A stretch of DNA of 5,127 nucleotides. Source: Bog-473 sp035552095 (GTDB lineage Bacteria; Actinomycetota; Acidimicrobiia; Acidimicrobiales; RAAP-2). The position numbers and the translations under genes are program-made. The notes beneath the pieces were generated by a model, which had not been told where the DNA came from, did no database searches, and saw only the letters and a list, made by a program, of their open reading frames with translations. Shown here piece by piece: positions 1 to 5,127 of the stretch. The first letter of the stretch is position 1. Every line of letters begins with the position of its first letter. The stretch spans positions 1 through 5,127 of the forward strand of contig DASZMA010000197.1 in the NCBI GenBank assembly GCA_035552095.1, read 5' to 3'.

Positions 1-427
1 CGAAGGGCGGGCAGACCGCGAATCCGACGCTGGCGTAGAGCGATCGGGCCGGAGCGAAGGCGGGCATGGAGCCCGTCTCCAGGCTCAACGTCAAGAAGCC
101 GTGAAGTCGGGCCGTCCGGATGATGTGTTCGACCAGGGCCCGACCGATCCCGCGGCCCCGGGCCGAACTGGCGGTGTGCATCGACTTGACCTCGCCGTGC
201 CGATCGTCCAGCCGCCGCAAGGCTCCGACCCCGAGCAGCTCCCCCTCCAGCCGGTAGGAGTAGAAGGAAATCGAGGGGTCGAGCAGGCCCTCGAGTTCGA
301 GCGCGTGGACATCTTCCGGCGGACTGTGGGTACGGGCGTAGGTCAGGTGCTGAGCCAACAGCAGGCGGATGTCATCGGCTCGGGGATCCTCCCGTGCGAT
401 CACTCCGTCGGGCACTCCGTCGGGCAC
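1..427 (-). CDS. GNAT family N-acetyltransferase, C-terminus cut by window edge
   Basis: Translating the minus strand from the GTG at 427 gives 142 codons that run off the left edge without a stop. The protein looks like a small single-domain GNAT enzyme that moves acetyl from acetyl-CoA to an amine; its substrate is unknown. Visible family marks are the N-terminal helix DDIRLLLAQHL (residues 18-28), SPPEDVHAL (35-43), strands around ELLGVGALRRL (63-73), GEVKSMHT (78-85), the acetyl-CoA pyrophosphate loop ARGRGIGRAL (89-98), and the C-terminal LSLETGSMPAFAPARSLYASVGF (split here as LSLETGSMPAF at 114-124 and APARSLYASVGF at 125-136). This arrangement recalls the PhnO/YjdJ-like acetyltransferases often annotated only as 'GNAT'. 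About 10-20 residues are probably missing. It starts 10 bases after the methyltransferase stop, so it is probably third in the operon. The start is uncertain: three in-frame GTGs (427, 415, 403) lie in a 12-bp repeat, and none has a convincing ribosome binding site. The first four to eight residues (VPDGVPDG) may be untranslated. Confidence 0.85.
   Translation of the reverse strand, partial: MPDGVPDGVIAREDPRADDIRLLLAQHLTYARTHSPPEDVHALELEGLLDPSISFYSYRLEGELLGVGALRRLDDRHGEVKSMHTASSARGRGIGRALVEHIIRTARLHGFLTLSLETGSMPAFAPARSLYASVGFAVCPPF
401..427. repeat. 12-bp tandem repeat (2.25 copies) at the GNAT start
   Basis: On the plus strand the unit CACTCCGTCGGG occurs twice in perfect tandem, followed by CAC. 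Read on the minus strand it encodes Val-Pro-Asp-Gly twice, then Val. Each copy contributes an in-frame GTG and a GGAG-like stretch, so the repeat creates the ambiguity about where the acetyltransferase begins. The unit length is a multiple of three, so a change in copy number would not shift the frame. Confidence 0.9.
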
Positions 428-437
428 GCCCGGGAGG

Positions 438-1208
438 CTATCGGCGTCGCCCGTGGCTGGACGCCGGGGATTCCCCGGCCACGACAAGGCGCAAACCAGC
501 GTCGAGGGACTCCATCTGCAGCAGGTGGGCGTGGTCCCGGTGCCATTTGCCGCTGGCCAGATCCTCGCGGAGCCGGGCCATGCCGGGCTCCACCTGGGTG
601 TCACTGAGCCGGGCGAAGGCCGAGATACTGGCTCGGACCGACGGCGAGAGGTACCGCTCGGGGCGGCGCCAGTAAGCCGAGGCGAAGCCGTCGGTGCAGT
701 CGGCCGGGGTCGGTACGACCTCGACCCGTTGTGCTCCGAGCGCCTCGACCACCAGATCCAGTGGGGCGTCCTCGGCGAATCCAAGTGAGGCGGGCACATA
801 CTCGGGGAAGACCCAGAGGGCGTCGTGCCGGGCCGGATCGAACGTGAAGACGATCTGGCGGGGGGCGACCCGGCGCAACTCGTTCAAGCCTTGGCGCAGG
901 TTCGCCCAGTGGTGCACCGTCATCAGGGCCAGGGCGACATCGAATGACTGATCGGGAAACGGCAGCGCTTCGGCTGCGGCCCGCACGACCGGGGCCGACC
1001 CGGGTCGGCGCTGGTCGATCATGACCGCCGACGGCTCCACGGCGACCACGGTGCGTCGGTCGTCCTCGTAGGAGCCGGCACCAGCACCCACGTTGACGAT
1101 GCGTGACGCGTCGCCAATGGCGTCCCAGATCTGGGCCGCGATGTGTGGATCAGGCTGACGGAAGGCCGCATAACCGACCCCGATGGCGTCGTAGCGCTGC
1201 CCGACCAC
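438..1208 (-). CDS. Class I SAM-dependent methyltransferase (Methyltransf_11 type)
   Basis: This 256-residue cytosolic protein has a Rossmann-type SAM-binding half at the N-terminus. Motif I is IVNVGAGAGSYE (residues 37-48), the acidic residue that usually binds the SAM ribose is Glu58 in VVAVEPS (54-60), and the post-motif segment AEALPFPDQSFDVALALMTVHHW spans residues 79-101, with the typical PFPDxSFD core at 83-90. The C-terminal half carries DGFASAYWRRPERYL and SISAFARL, a signature I associate with actinobacterial small-molecule methyltransferases of unknown substrate. No DNA, RNA or protein target domain is visible, so a small molecule or lipid is the likeliest acceptor (inference). The start is GTG at 1208, only 2 bases after the acyl-CoA ligase stop, with no strong Shine-Dalgarno; translational coupling to the upstream gene is likely. 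The stop is TAG at 440-438. It probably belongs to the operon that starts at the KstR-like operator. Confidence 0.88.
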   Translation of the reverse strand: MVGQRYDAIGVGYAAFRQPDPHIAAQIWDAIGDASRIVNVGAGAGSYEDDRRTVVAVEPSAVMIDQRRPGSAPVVRAAAEALPFPDQSFDVALALMTVHHWANLRQGLNELRRVAPRQIVFTFDPARHDALWVFPEYVPASLGFAEDAPLDLVVEALGAQRVEVVPTPADCTDGFASAYWRRPERYLSPSVRASISAFARLSDTQVEPGMARLREDLASGKWHRDHAHLLQMESLDAGLRLVVAGESPASSHGRRR

Positions 1209-1210
1209 CG

Positions 1211-2887
1211 CTACAGCACCCGTTCACCCACCGCGGCCTCCAGCGACGCCGCGTCGTCCTCGCTCAGGTGCCGATAGGCGCCACCCTTGTCGGGCTTCCA
1301 GAGCACCGTGTCGGCGGTGTTCCACCGCTCAGCCCGCAGCGACCGCTTGAGCACCTTGTTGGTGGCGGTGATGGGCAACGCATGGGTGGTCCGCACGAAG
1401 CGCGGCGCCCACTTGGTCCCCAGGTCGCCCTGCGCGGCCAGGAACGCCGACAAGGCGCTGGGGTCGAGACCGGCCACGTCCGGTCGCAGCTGCACGGCCG
1501 CCATGACCTGGTCGCCCACCACCGGATCCGGCACGGCGTAGACGGCGGCCAGGACGACGTCAGGGTGGCGCTGGAGGATGCGCTCGATCGGGGCGGAGGC
1601 GAAGTTCTCCCCGTCGACGCGCAGCCAGTCGTGGTCGCGCCCGGCGAAGTAGAAGAAGCCGGCCTCGTCGCGGTACGCCAGATCGCCGGTCCAGTACCAA
1701 CCCTCGCGCAGCCGGGTGCGTTCGGCGTCGTCGTTGCGCCAGTACCCCTCGAAGCCGGCCCCTCCGGCCTTCGAGACCAGTTCCCCGATGGCCTCCTCGG
1801 CGTTGAGCAGGCGCCCCCGCTCATCGAAGCGGGCCGGCGGGCACTCCGTGCCGGTGACCGAGTCGAGCACGACGGTCCCCTCGGGGGCCCGGCCCAGCGC
1901 CCCCGGCGGCGTGTCGGGTGTGCGGGCCACGGTGGCGCCGCCTTCAGTCGAGCCGTAGGCGTCGGTGACGACCACCCCGAAGCGCTCGGCGAAGCGGGCC
2001 ACGTCATCCGTCGACCCTTCGTTCCCGAAGGCCCGGATCAGCGGGTTGTCGGCGTCGTCGGGCTGCTCGGGCGTGGCCAGGATGTACGACAGCGGTTTGC
2101 CCACGTAGTTGAAGTAGGTGACGCCGGCCGCCCGTACGTCGGGGAGGAAGCCCGAGGCGGAGAACCGCCCGCTGGTGGGGAGAGCGAAGGTCGAACCGGC
2201 GATGAGCGCCGGCCCCCACCCGGCCATGAGAGCGTTGGAATGGAAGAGCGGCATGGCCAGGTAGCAGACGTCGGCCGGACCGAGGCCGTAGATCTGCCCG
2301 ACGATGGCGCCGATGCGGGCCAGTCGGCCCTGGCTGCACAAGCAGGCCTTGGGCGCGCCCGACGTGCCCGAGGTGAAGAGGAGGTAGCCCAGGGTGTCCG
2401 GAGTGATGGTGGGGTCGATCACGTCGGCCGCGCTGATCTCGCCCAAGGCGTGGAGCGTCGCCTGGGCTTCTGGACGGTCCAGCACGAGTACCCGGTCGTT
2501 GTCGGTGGTGATGGTGCCCAGGGCGTCGCCCATGGGCTGTCCGTCGATCAGCGGGAGGAGCGGGGCGTCGGTCACCAGCAGCTGGCACTCGGTATGCGTG
2601 AGGTCACGGGCCAGCTCGTCGCCCCGGTGGGTCGAGTTGGCGCCGACCACCACTGCGCCGACCAGGGCGGCGGCCTCCAGCCAGTAGATGAACTCGGGCC
2701 CGTTATCGAGCAGGACGGCCACGTGGAAGGGCCCCGAGGACCGCTGCGCCAGCAGCCAGGCAGCGCGCTGGGCCGCTCGGGCGACCACCTCGGCGTGGCT
2801 GAGCGAGAGGTCGCCCACGACCAGGCCCAGGGAGGCGTCATCGGCGCGGCGCGCCACGGCCTGGGCGATCGTTTCCGGCTCACTCAT
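1211..2887 (-). CDS. FadD17/FadD1-like fatty acyl-CoA synthetase (AMP-binding)
   Basis: This 558-residue adenylate-forming enzyme should convert a carboxylic acid, ATP and CoA to acyl-CoA through an acyl-adenylate. Key motifs are intact: the ATP loop FTSGTSGAPKA (171-181), YGSTEGG (311-317), WTGD (399-402), the hinge segment GRDHDWLRVDGENF (416-429), and the C-terminal LPITATNKVLKR (504-515), where Lys511 fits the adenylation lysine. The N-terminal stretch VAVLLDNGPEFIYWLEAAAL, then GANSTHRGDEL and CQLLVTD, resembles mycobacterial FadD17 and FadD1 as I recall them. These are fatty acyl-CoA ligases, and FadD17 lies in the KstR cholesterol regulon. The length is slightly above FadD17 (about 500). 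The ATG at 2887 is supported by GGAG at 2897-2894 with a 6-base spacer of A (minus strand). It is first in the leftward operon with the methyltransferase and acetyltransferase, and divergent from the monooxygenase. The acyl substrate cannot be told: long-chain fatty acid, steroid side chain or another acid. Confidence 0.93.
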   Translation of the reverse strand: MSEPETIAQAVARRADDASLGLVVGDLSLSHAEVVARAAQRAAWLLAQRSSGPFHVAVLLDNGPEFIYWLEAAALVGAVVVGANSTHRGDELARDLTHTECQLLVTDAPLLPLIDGQPMGDALGTITTDNDRVLVLDRPEAQATLHALGEISAADVIDPTITPDTLGYLLFTSGTSGAPKACLCSQGRLARIGAIVGQIYGLGPADVCYLAMPLFHSNALMAGWGPALIAGSTFALPTSGRFSASGFLPDVRAAGVTYFNYVGKPLSYILATPEQPDDADNPLIRAFGNEGSTDDVARFAERFGVVVTDAYGSTEGGATVARTPDTPPGALGRAPEGTVVLDSVTGTECPPARFDERGRLLNAEEAIGELVSKAGGAGFEGYWRNDDAERTRLREGWYWTGDLAYRDEAGFFYFAGRDHDWLRVDGENFASAPIERILQRHPDVVLAAVYAVPDPVVGDQVMAAVQLRPDVAGLDPSALSAFLAAQGDLGTKWAPRFVRTTHALPITATNKVLKRSLRAERWNTADTVLWKPDKGGAYRHLSEDDAASLEAAVGERVL

Positions 2888-2926
2888 TTTTTTCTCCGAA
2901 CGTCGCTGACCTGGGAGGGAACACTC

Positions 2927-2955
2927 ATTATTGGAACACGTTGCATTTTAGACCA
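2927..2955 (-). promoter_or_regulatory. Candidate promoter for the acyl-CoA synthetase operon
   Basis: On the minus strand a -10-like AATAAT (2932-2927) lies 17 bases downstream of a poor -35-like TGGTCT (2955-2950). Transcription would begin near 2920 and give a leader of about 30 bases that contains the GGAG site. The KstR-like operator occupies the spacer between the two boxes. The match is weak and based on spacing and position, so it is tentative. Confidence 0.3.
2932..2945. promoter_or_regulatory. KstR-like operator, TGGAACACGTTGCA
   Basis: The 14-base site fits every fixed position of the pattern TnnAACnnGTTnnA reported for KstR, the TetR-family repressor of sterol catabolism genes in Mycobacterium. 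The half-sites are TGGAAC and GTTGCA around a central AC, and the symmetry is imperfect at one variable arm position. It is the only full match I found in the window. It lies between the divergent acyl-CoA synthetase and luciferase-like monooxygenase genes, 45 bases from one start and 81 from the other, so one bound repressor could block both promoters. A FadD17-like ligase beside it fits the known regulon. No repressor gene is in the window, and another TetR-family protein could recognise the same core. Confidence 0.55.
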
Positions 2956-2969
2956 TCCCGTGTTACCTT
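2941..2969 (+). promoter_or_regulatory. Candidate promoter for the luciferase-like monooxygenase
   Basis: A -35-like TTGCAT (2941-2946) and a -10-like TACCTT (2964-2969, fitting TAnnnT) are separated by 17 bases. The -35 box overlaps the right half of the KstR-like operator, which would suit repression. The start of transcription would be near 2976, giving a leader of about 50 bases. This is a pattern match only. Confidence 0.3.
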
Positions 2970-3007
2970 CGCTGGAGCGCGTCCGGGACAGGTCCGCGGC
3001 GCCGTAC

Positions 3008-3014
3008 GGGAGGA
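3008..3014 (+). promoter_or_regulatory. Ribosome binding site of the monooxygenase, long spacer
   Basis: GGGAGGA is a strong match to the 16S rRNA tail but sits 12 bases before the ATG at 3027, longer than the usual 5-9. No in-frame start codon lies closer to it; the GTG at 3016 is out of frame. The ATG at 3027 also gives the expected family N-terminus, MEFGIFN. Confidence 0.6.
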
Positions 3015-3026
3015 CGTGTTCACCCC

Positions 3027-4157
3027 ATGGAATTCGGGATCTTCAACGCCGCGTGCCTGCTGCCCAAGTACCGCGCCCTGCACGGCGACGCGGCCGAGCA
3101 CGACCGCATTATGGATGAGGTGGCCTTCATCGTGGCGGCCGACAAGGCCGGCTTCAAGTACACCTGGGCTTCCGAGCACCACTTCTTGACCGACTACTCG
3201 CACCTCTCGGCTTCCGAGTCCTTCCTGGCCTTCGTGGCGGCCAAGACCTCCAACATCCACATCGGCTCGGGCATCTTCAACATCACGCCTCCGGTCAACC
3301 ACCCGGCCCGTATCGCCGAGCGGGTGGCCATGCTGGACCACCTCTCTGAGGGCCGCTTCGAGTTCGGCACCGGCCGCGGCTCGTCCACCACCGAGCAGCG
3401 CGGCTTCGGGATTGAAGACCCCGACATCACGCGCGAGATGGTGGCCGAGGTGCTGCCGCAGCTGGTCCGCATGTGGAAGGACGAGGAGTACAGCTTCGAC
3501 GGCAAGTTCTTCTCGATGCCCAAGCGCAACGTGTTGCCCAAGCCCTACTCCAAGCCGCACCCGGCCATCTGGATGGCGGCCGGGAGCCCCTCCACCTTCG
3601 ACCTGGCCGCCGAGTTGGGTGTGGGCATCCTCTGCTTCGGATTCTCCACCCCGGACCAGCTGACGCCGCTGGTGTCGCGCTACAAGGAGAAGATCGCCGA
3701 GTGCACCAACCCGGTGGGTGGCTTCATCAACAACAACGTGATGATCACCACGCAGATGATCTGCATGGAGGACGGGGCCAAAGCCCGCCAGGCCTTCTTG
3801 GAGTCGGAGTCGAACTACCACCTGAGCCTGGTCTTCCGCTACCTCGACACGTTCCCCAAGCCCAAGGGTCTGCCCGAATGGCCCGAGATCGTTCCCGGGA
3901 TGGACGCGGCCACGCTGGACATGGCGATCGCCGCCGGCCAAGTCGCCATCGGCTCGCCCGATGAAGTGTCGAAGGCCATTGAGGTGTACAGCGCCACCGG
4001 GGCCGACCAGCTCTCGTTCGGCATGCTCTCCACCTCCATTTCGCGTGAGACCTGCGAAGAGGCGGTCGAGACGTTCGGCAAGCACGTGCTGAAGAACTTC
4101 GACAAGGACCCGATCCACAGCACCACCAAGCAGCGCCTGGCCGCCGGCGGCAAGTAG
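3027..4157 (+). CDS. Luciferase-like (LLM) flavin-dependent monooxygenase
   Basis: This 376-residue cytosolic TIM-barrel oxygenase of the bacterial luciferase superfamily should use reduced flavin and O2 to oxygenate an organic substrate. The N-terminus MEFGIFN is the usual first strand. ASEHHF (residues 48-53) matches the EHHF of LuxA, whose first His is catalytic. NHPARIAERVAMLDHLSEGR (91-110) with FEFGTGRG (111-118) is the most conserved block of the family. YSKPHPAIWMAAGSPST (174-190) and IGSPDEV (308-314) are also typical. The LuxA-like EHHF and overall length favour FMNH2 over F420 as cofactor, but the sequence alone cannot decide. FMN-dependent members need a separate flavin reductase, and none is in the window. 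It is divergent from the acyl-CoA synthetase across a KstR-like operator, suggesting a role in lipid or steroid breakdown (inference). A KstR-region LLM gene (Rv3520c) exists in M. tuberculosis, but I cannot claim orthology. Confidence 0.93.
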   Translation: MEFGIFNAACLLPKYRALHGDAAEHDRIMDEVAFIVAADKAGFKYTWASEHHFLTDYSHLSASESFLAFVAAKTSNIHIGSGIFNITPPVNHPARIAERVAMLDHLSEGRFEFGTGRGSSTTEQRGFGIEDPDITREMVAEVLPQLVRMWKDEEYSFDGKFFSMPKRNVLPKPYSKPHPAIWMAAGSPSTFDLAAELGVGILCFGFSTPDQLTPLVSRYKEKIAECTNPVGGFINNNVMITTQMICMEDGAKARQAFLESESNYHLSLVFRYLDTFPKPKGLPEWPEIVPGMDAATLDMAIAAGQVAIGSPDEVSKAIEVYSATGADQLSFGMLSTSISRETCEEAVETFGKHVLKNFDKDPIHSTTKQRLAAGGK

Positions 4158-4186
4158 CCGGTAGCCAGCACCGAGTTGCCGGTACG

Positions 4187-4211
4187 GCCGCTCCTCAGGC
4201 GAGGAATCGGC
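4187..4211. terminator. GC-rich hairpin at the convergent gene junction
   Basis: GCCG (4187-4190) pairs with CGGC (4208-4211), and TCCTC (4192-4196) pairs with GAGGA (4201-4205) around the loop AGGC. The result is a nine-pair stem with a small 1x2 internal loop. It starts about 30 bases after the monooxygenase stop and overlaps the last codons and the stop of the phosphodiesterase. No run of U follows on either strand, so it is not a classical intrinsic terminator. It could slow or end transcription from the left. Confidence 0.35.
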
Positions 4212-4872
4212 GAAGGTCGGCGATGCGGTTGCTGACAATGGCATCCACCCCGGCCTGGCGGACCCGCTCCATGTGACGGTGCTTATCCACCGTCCAGGTG
4301 GAGACCTTCAGCCCGATTTCGTGTACGGCATCGACCCACTCGGGGGTGACCAGTCGGAACATCGGGTTCCAGTACTCGGCGTCCAGTGCCTGCAGCAGGA
4401 GTAGTGGTGGAGGTTCCGACTTCACCCACGTCAGGCCGATCCGGACCTCGGGCGCGAGCTTCCGGAGCTGACGCAGCGCGCCAATGTGGCCTGAGACAAA
4501 GAGGGAGCGGGCCACGGCACCGGCTTGGCGCACCTCACTCAGCGCGCCTTCCACGACTTCGGGGCCGGTGAAGTCGATCATGAGTGGTACCTCCATGTCG
4601 GCCAGCACCTGGCGCAGTGTCGGGATGCGCAGATCGCCATGGCCCACGGCGTGCAGCGACTCCACGGTGAGGTCGGCTACCGCCTGGTTGACCTCCCACA
4701 GCCGAGACAGGGTGGGATCGTGGAGCACGACAATGGTGCCGTCCTGGGTCCGACGCAGATCGATCTCGACCATGTCGGCGCCCAGACGCACGGCGGCGGC
4801 GAACGCGGCCAGGGTGTTCTCCCGCTCGCCGATGGGGTCGCCCCGGTGGGCGATGGCCATGGGCACGGTCAC
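4195..4872 (-). CDS. Glycerophosphodiester phosphodiesterase (GDPD) family protein
   Basis: From the GTG at 4872 the protein has 225 residues and no signal peptide or membrane segment, so it is probably cytosolic. GDPD enzymes hydrolyse glycerophosphodiesters to glycerol 3-phosphate and an alcohol on a metal-dependent TIM barrel. Visible motifs are AHRGD (residues 8-12) with catalytic His9, REN-TLAAF (17-24), VEIDLRRTQDG (35-45) with metal ligands Glu36 and Asp38, and VVLHDPTLSR (48-57) with the second catalytic His51. Near the C-terminus come WTVDK (193-197) and GVDAIVSNR (208-216). The usual E-x-K (as in NIEIK) on the middle strand is here D-F-T (100-102), so the third metal ligand is Asp and the Lys is lost. 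The open frame extends to an ATG at 5031, but that would overlap the divergent gene and add 53 residues before the family start. ATG 4860 is a third option. It converges with the monooxygenase and does not look operon-linked to it. Confidence 0.88.
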   Translation of the reverse strand: MTVPMAIAHRGDPIGERENTLAAFAAAVRLGADMVEIDLRRTQDGTIVVLHDPTLSRLWEVNQAVADLTVESLHAVGHGDLRIPTLRQVLADMEVPLMIDFTGPEVVEGALSEVRQAGAVARSLFVSGHIGALRQLRKLAPEVRIGLTWVKSEPPPLLLLQALDAEYWNPMFRLVTPEWVDAVHEIGLKVSTWTVDKHRHMERVRQAGVDAIVSNRIADLRRFLA

Positions 4873-4878
4873 CGCACC

Positions 4879-4884
4879 ATTATC
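4879..4884 (-). promoter_or_regulatory. -10 box GATAAT, probable leaderless promoter of the phosphodiesterase
   Basis: On the minus strand GATAAT is followed by exactly six bases (GGTGCG) and then the GTG at 4872. Bacterial transcripts start about seven bases after the -10 box, so the mRNA would begin at or next to this GTG. Leaderless mRNAs of this form are common in actinobacteria, and there is no good Shine-Dalgarno before any candidate start. No recognisable -35 is present. Confidence 0.45.
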
Positions 4885-5011
4885 GGCCGTCCGTGCGTGA
4901 CCCGTATGCCTGGGCTCAGCGCGGGCAACCGCCAGGGGTAGTCTGCGCCGTGCTTCGCTTGATACTTCGGCCCGCAGCACTCTGCACCACCGGCCGGCCG
5001 GAGGGGCTCCG
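4885..5011. other. Divergent intergenic region between the phosphodiesterase and the membrane protein gene
   Basis: This non-coding stretch must hold the rightward promoter. Possible -10-like hexamers on the plus strand are TAGTCT (4939-4944) and GATACT (4961-4966), but neither has a clear -35 partner. No operator-like palindrome comparable to the site at 2932 was found here. Confidence 0.4.
5000..5006 (+). promoter_or_regulatory. Strong ribosome binding site GGAGGGG
   Basis: GGAGGGG lies five bases before the ATG at 5012. This is close to ideal spacing and is the main support for calling a gene that is cut by the right edge. It also argues against extending the phosphodiesterase leftward frame up to 5031. 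Confidence 0.65.
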
Positions 5012-5127
5012 ATGAGACAACGGATGGCCATCGGGCTGGCATTGTTCGTGGCTGCGTTCGCCGTGCTGGTGATTGTCTTTTGGACCGACTCCGCTCACTG
5101 GTTCCTGCGCTACACCGGGGCGGATAG
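5012..5127 (+). CDS. Hypothetical membrane protein, N-terminal fragment cut by window edge
   Basis: The frame from ATG 5012 stays open for 38 codons to the right edge. It begins MRQRMAIGLALFVAAFAVLV, continues through IVFW, and then gives TDSAHWFLRYTGAD. Arg2 and Arg4 precede one hydrophobic stretch (about residues 5-24), so it looks like an N-terminal signal anchor or the first membrane helix with a positive-inside start. It could also be an uncleaved signal peptide, since no clear cleavage motif follows. A strong ribosome binding site precedes it. The function is not recognisable from this piece. It is transcribed away from the phosphodiesterase and may share regulatory DNA with it. Confidence 0.6.
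   Translation, partial: MRQRMAIGLALFVAAFAVLVIVFWTDSAHWFLRYTGAD

Noticed and set aside
91..312. A 73-codon minus-strand frame starting MSTRSNSRA
   Set aside because: It is a different frame of the same strand as the GNAT gene, with Ser/Arg/Pro-rich composition typical of an out-of-frame GC-rich translation.
101..788. Overlapping plus-strand frames over the acetyltransferase and methyltransferase
   Set aside because: The minus-strand reading gives clear GNAT and SAM-binding motifs in the same region, and the plus-strand products show none.
1103..3118. A 671-codon open frame on the plus strand across the acyl-CoA synthetase gene
   Set aside because: It lies antisense to a gene with intact adenylation motifs and its protein is a low-complexity Gly/Arg/Val/Asp-rich sequence with no family motif. 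Long antisense frames are expected in GC-rich DNA.
3526..3537. A second KstR-like core, GCAACGTGTTGC, inside the monooxygenase
   Set aside because: It has the AAC-nn-GTT core and symmetric arms but lacks the outer T and A of the pattern, lies deep in coding sequence, and is explained by the codons for Arg-Asn-Val-Leu.
4157..4188. Direct repeat GCCGGTA (4157-4163 and 4178-4184) and the short palindrome GCCGGTACGGC as an attachment or terminator site
   Set aside because: The repeats are only seven bases in GC-rich DNA, and the four-pair stem with a three-base loop is too weak. No integrase or mobile gene is nearby.
2928..4244. A 438-codon open frame on the minus strand across the monooxygenase
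   Set aside because: It mirrors the codons of the luciferase-like gene, has no recognisable domain, and would run through both the KstR-like operator region and the convergent junction.
4873..5031. N-terminal extension of the phosphodiesterase to ATG 5031
   Set aside because: The extra 53 residues are Arg/Ala-rich with no domain or signal peptide, overlap the divergent gene start, and have no ribosome binding site. The family normally begins just before the HRG motif.

Overview
This is a GC-rich window with dense, tightly packed genes and several GTG starts. These traits, together with a mycobacterial-type acyl-CoA ligase, a KstR-like operator and a possible leaderless gene, suggest an actinobacterium. 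Acidimicrobiia or a related uncultured lineage is plausible, but this is an inference from protein style and not a taxonomic proof.

Layout. Positions 1-2887 hold a leftward run of three genes. In transcription order these are a FadD17/FadD1-like fatty acyl-CoA ligase (2887 to 1211), a class I SAM-dependent methyltransferase (1208 to 438) and a GNAT acetyltransferase (427 to beyond the left edge). The gaps are 2 and 10 bases, so they are probably one operon. A 139-base divergent region (2888-3026) separates this operon from a rightward luciferase-like flavin monooxygenase (3027-4157). That region carries one 14-bp site, TGGAACACGTTGCA, which fits the published KstR pattern TnnAACnnGTTnnA. It is placed where it could control both directions. 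The monooxygenase converges on a leftward glycerophosphodiester phosphodiesterase (4872 to 4195), with a GC hairpin over the junction. The phosphodiesterase diverges from the start of a small membrane protein (5012 to beyond the right edge).

How the genes may work together. KstR represses sterol and lipid catabolism genes in mycobacteria and rhodococci, and fadD17 is a KstR-regulon gene there. Finding a KstR-like operator beside a FadD17-like ligase and a luciferase-like monooxygenase suggests a lipid- or steroid-responsive module that activates an acyl chain to its CoA ester and oxygenates a substrate. The methyltransferase and acetyltransferase would be co-expressed accessory or tailoring enzymes. 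The substrate cannot be read from the sequence. The phosphodiesterase and the membrane protein look like a separate unit.

No RNA genes, CRISPR arrays, insertion sequences or phage genes were seen. No gene-free stretch exceeds 300 bases; the two main ones (2888-3026 and 4873-5011) are described as regulatory regions.
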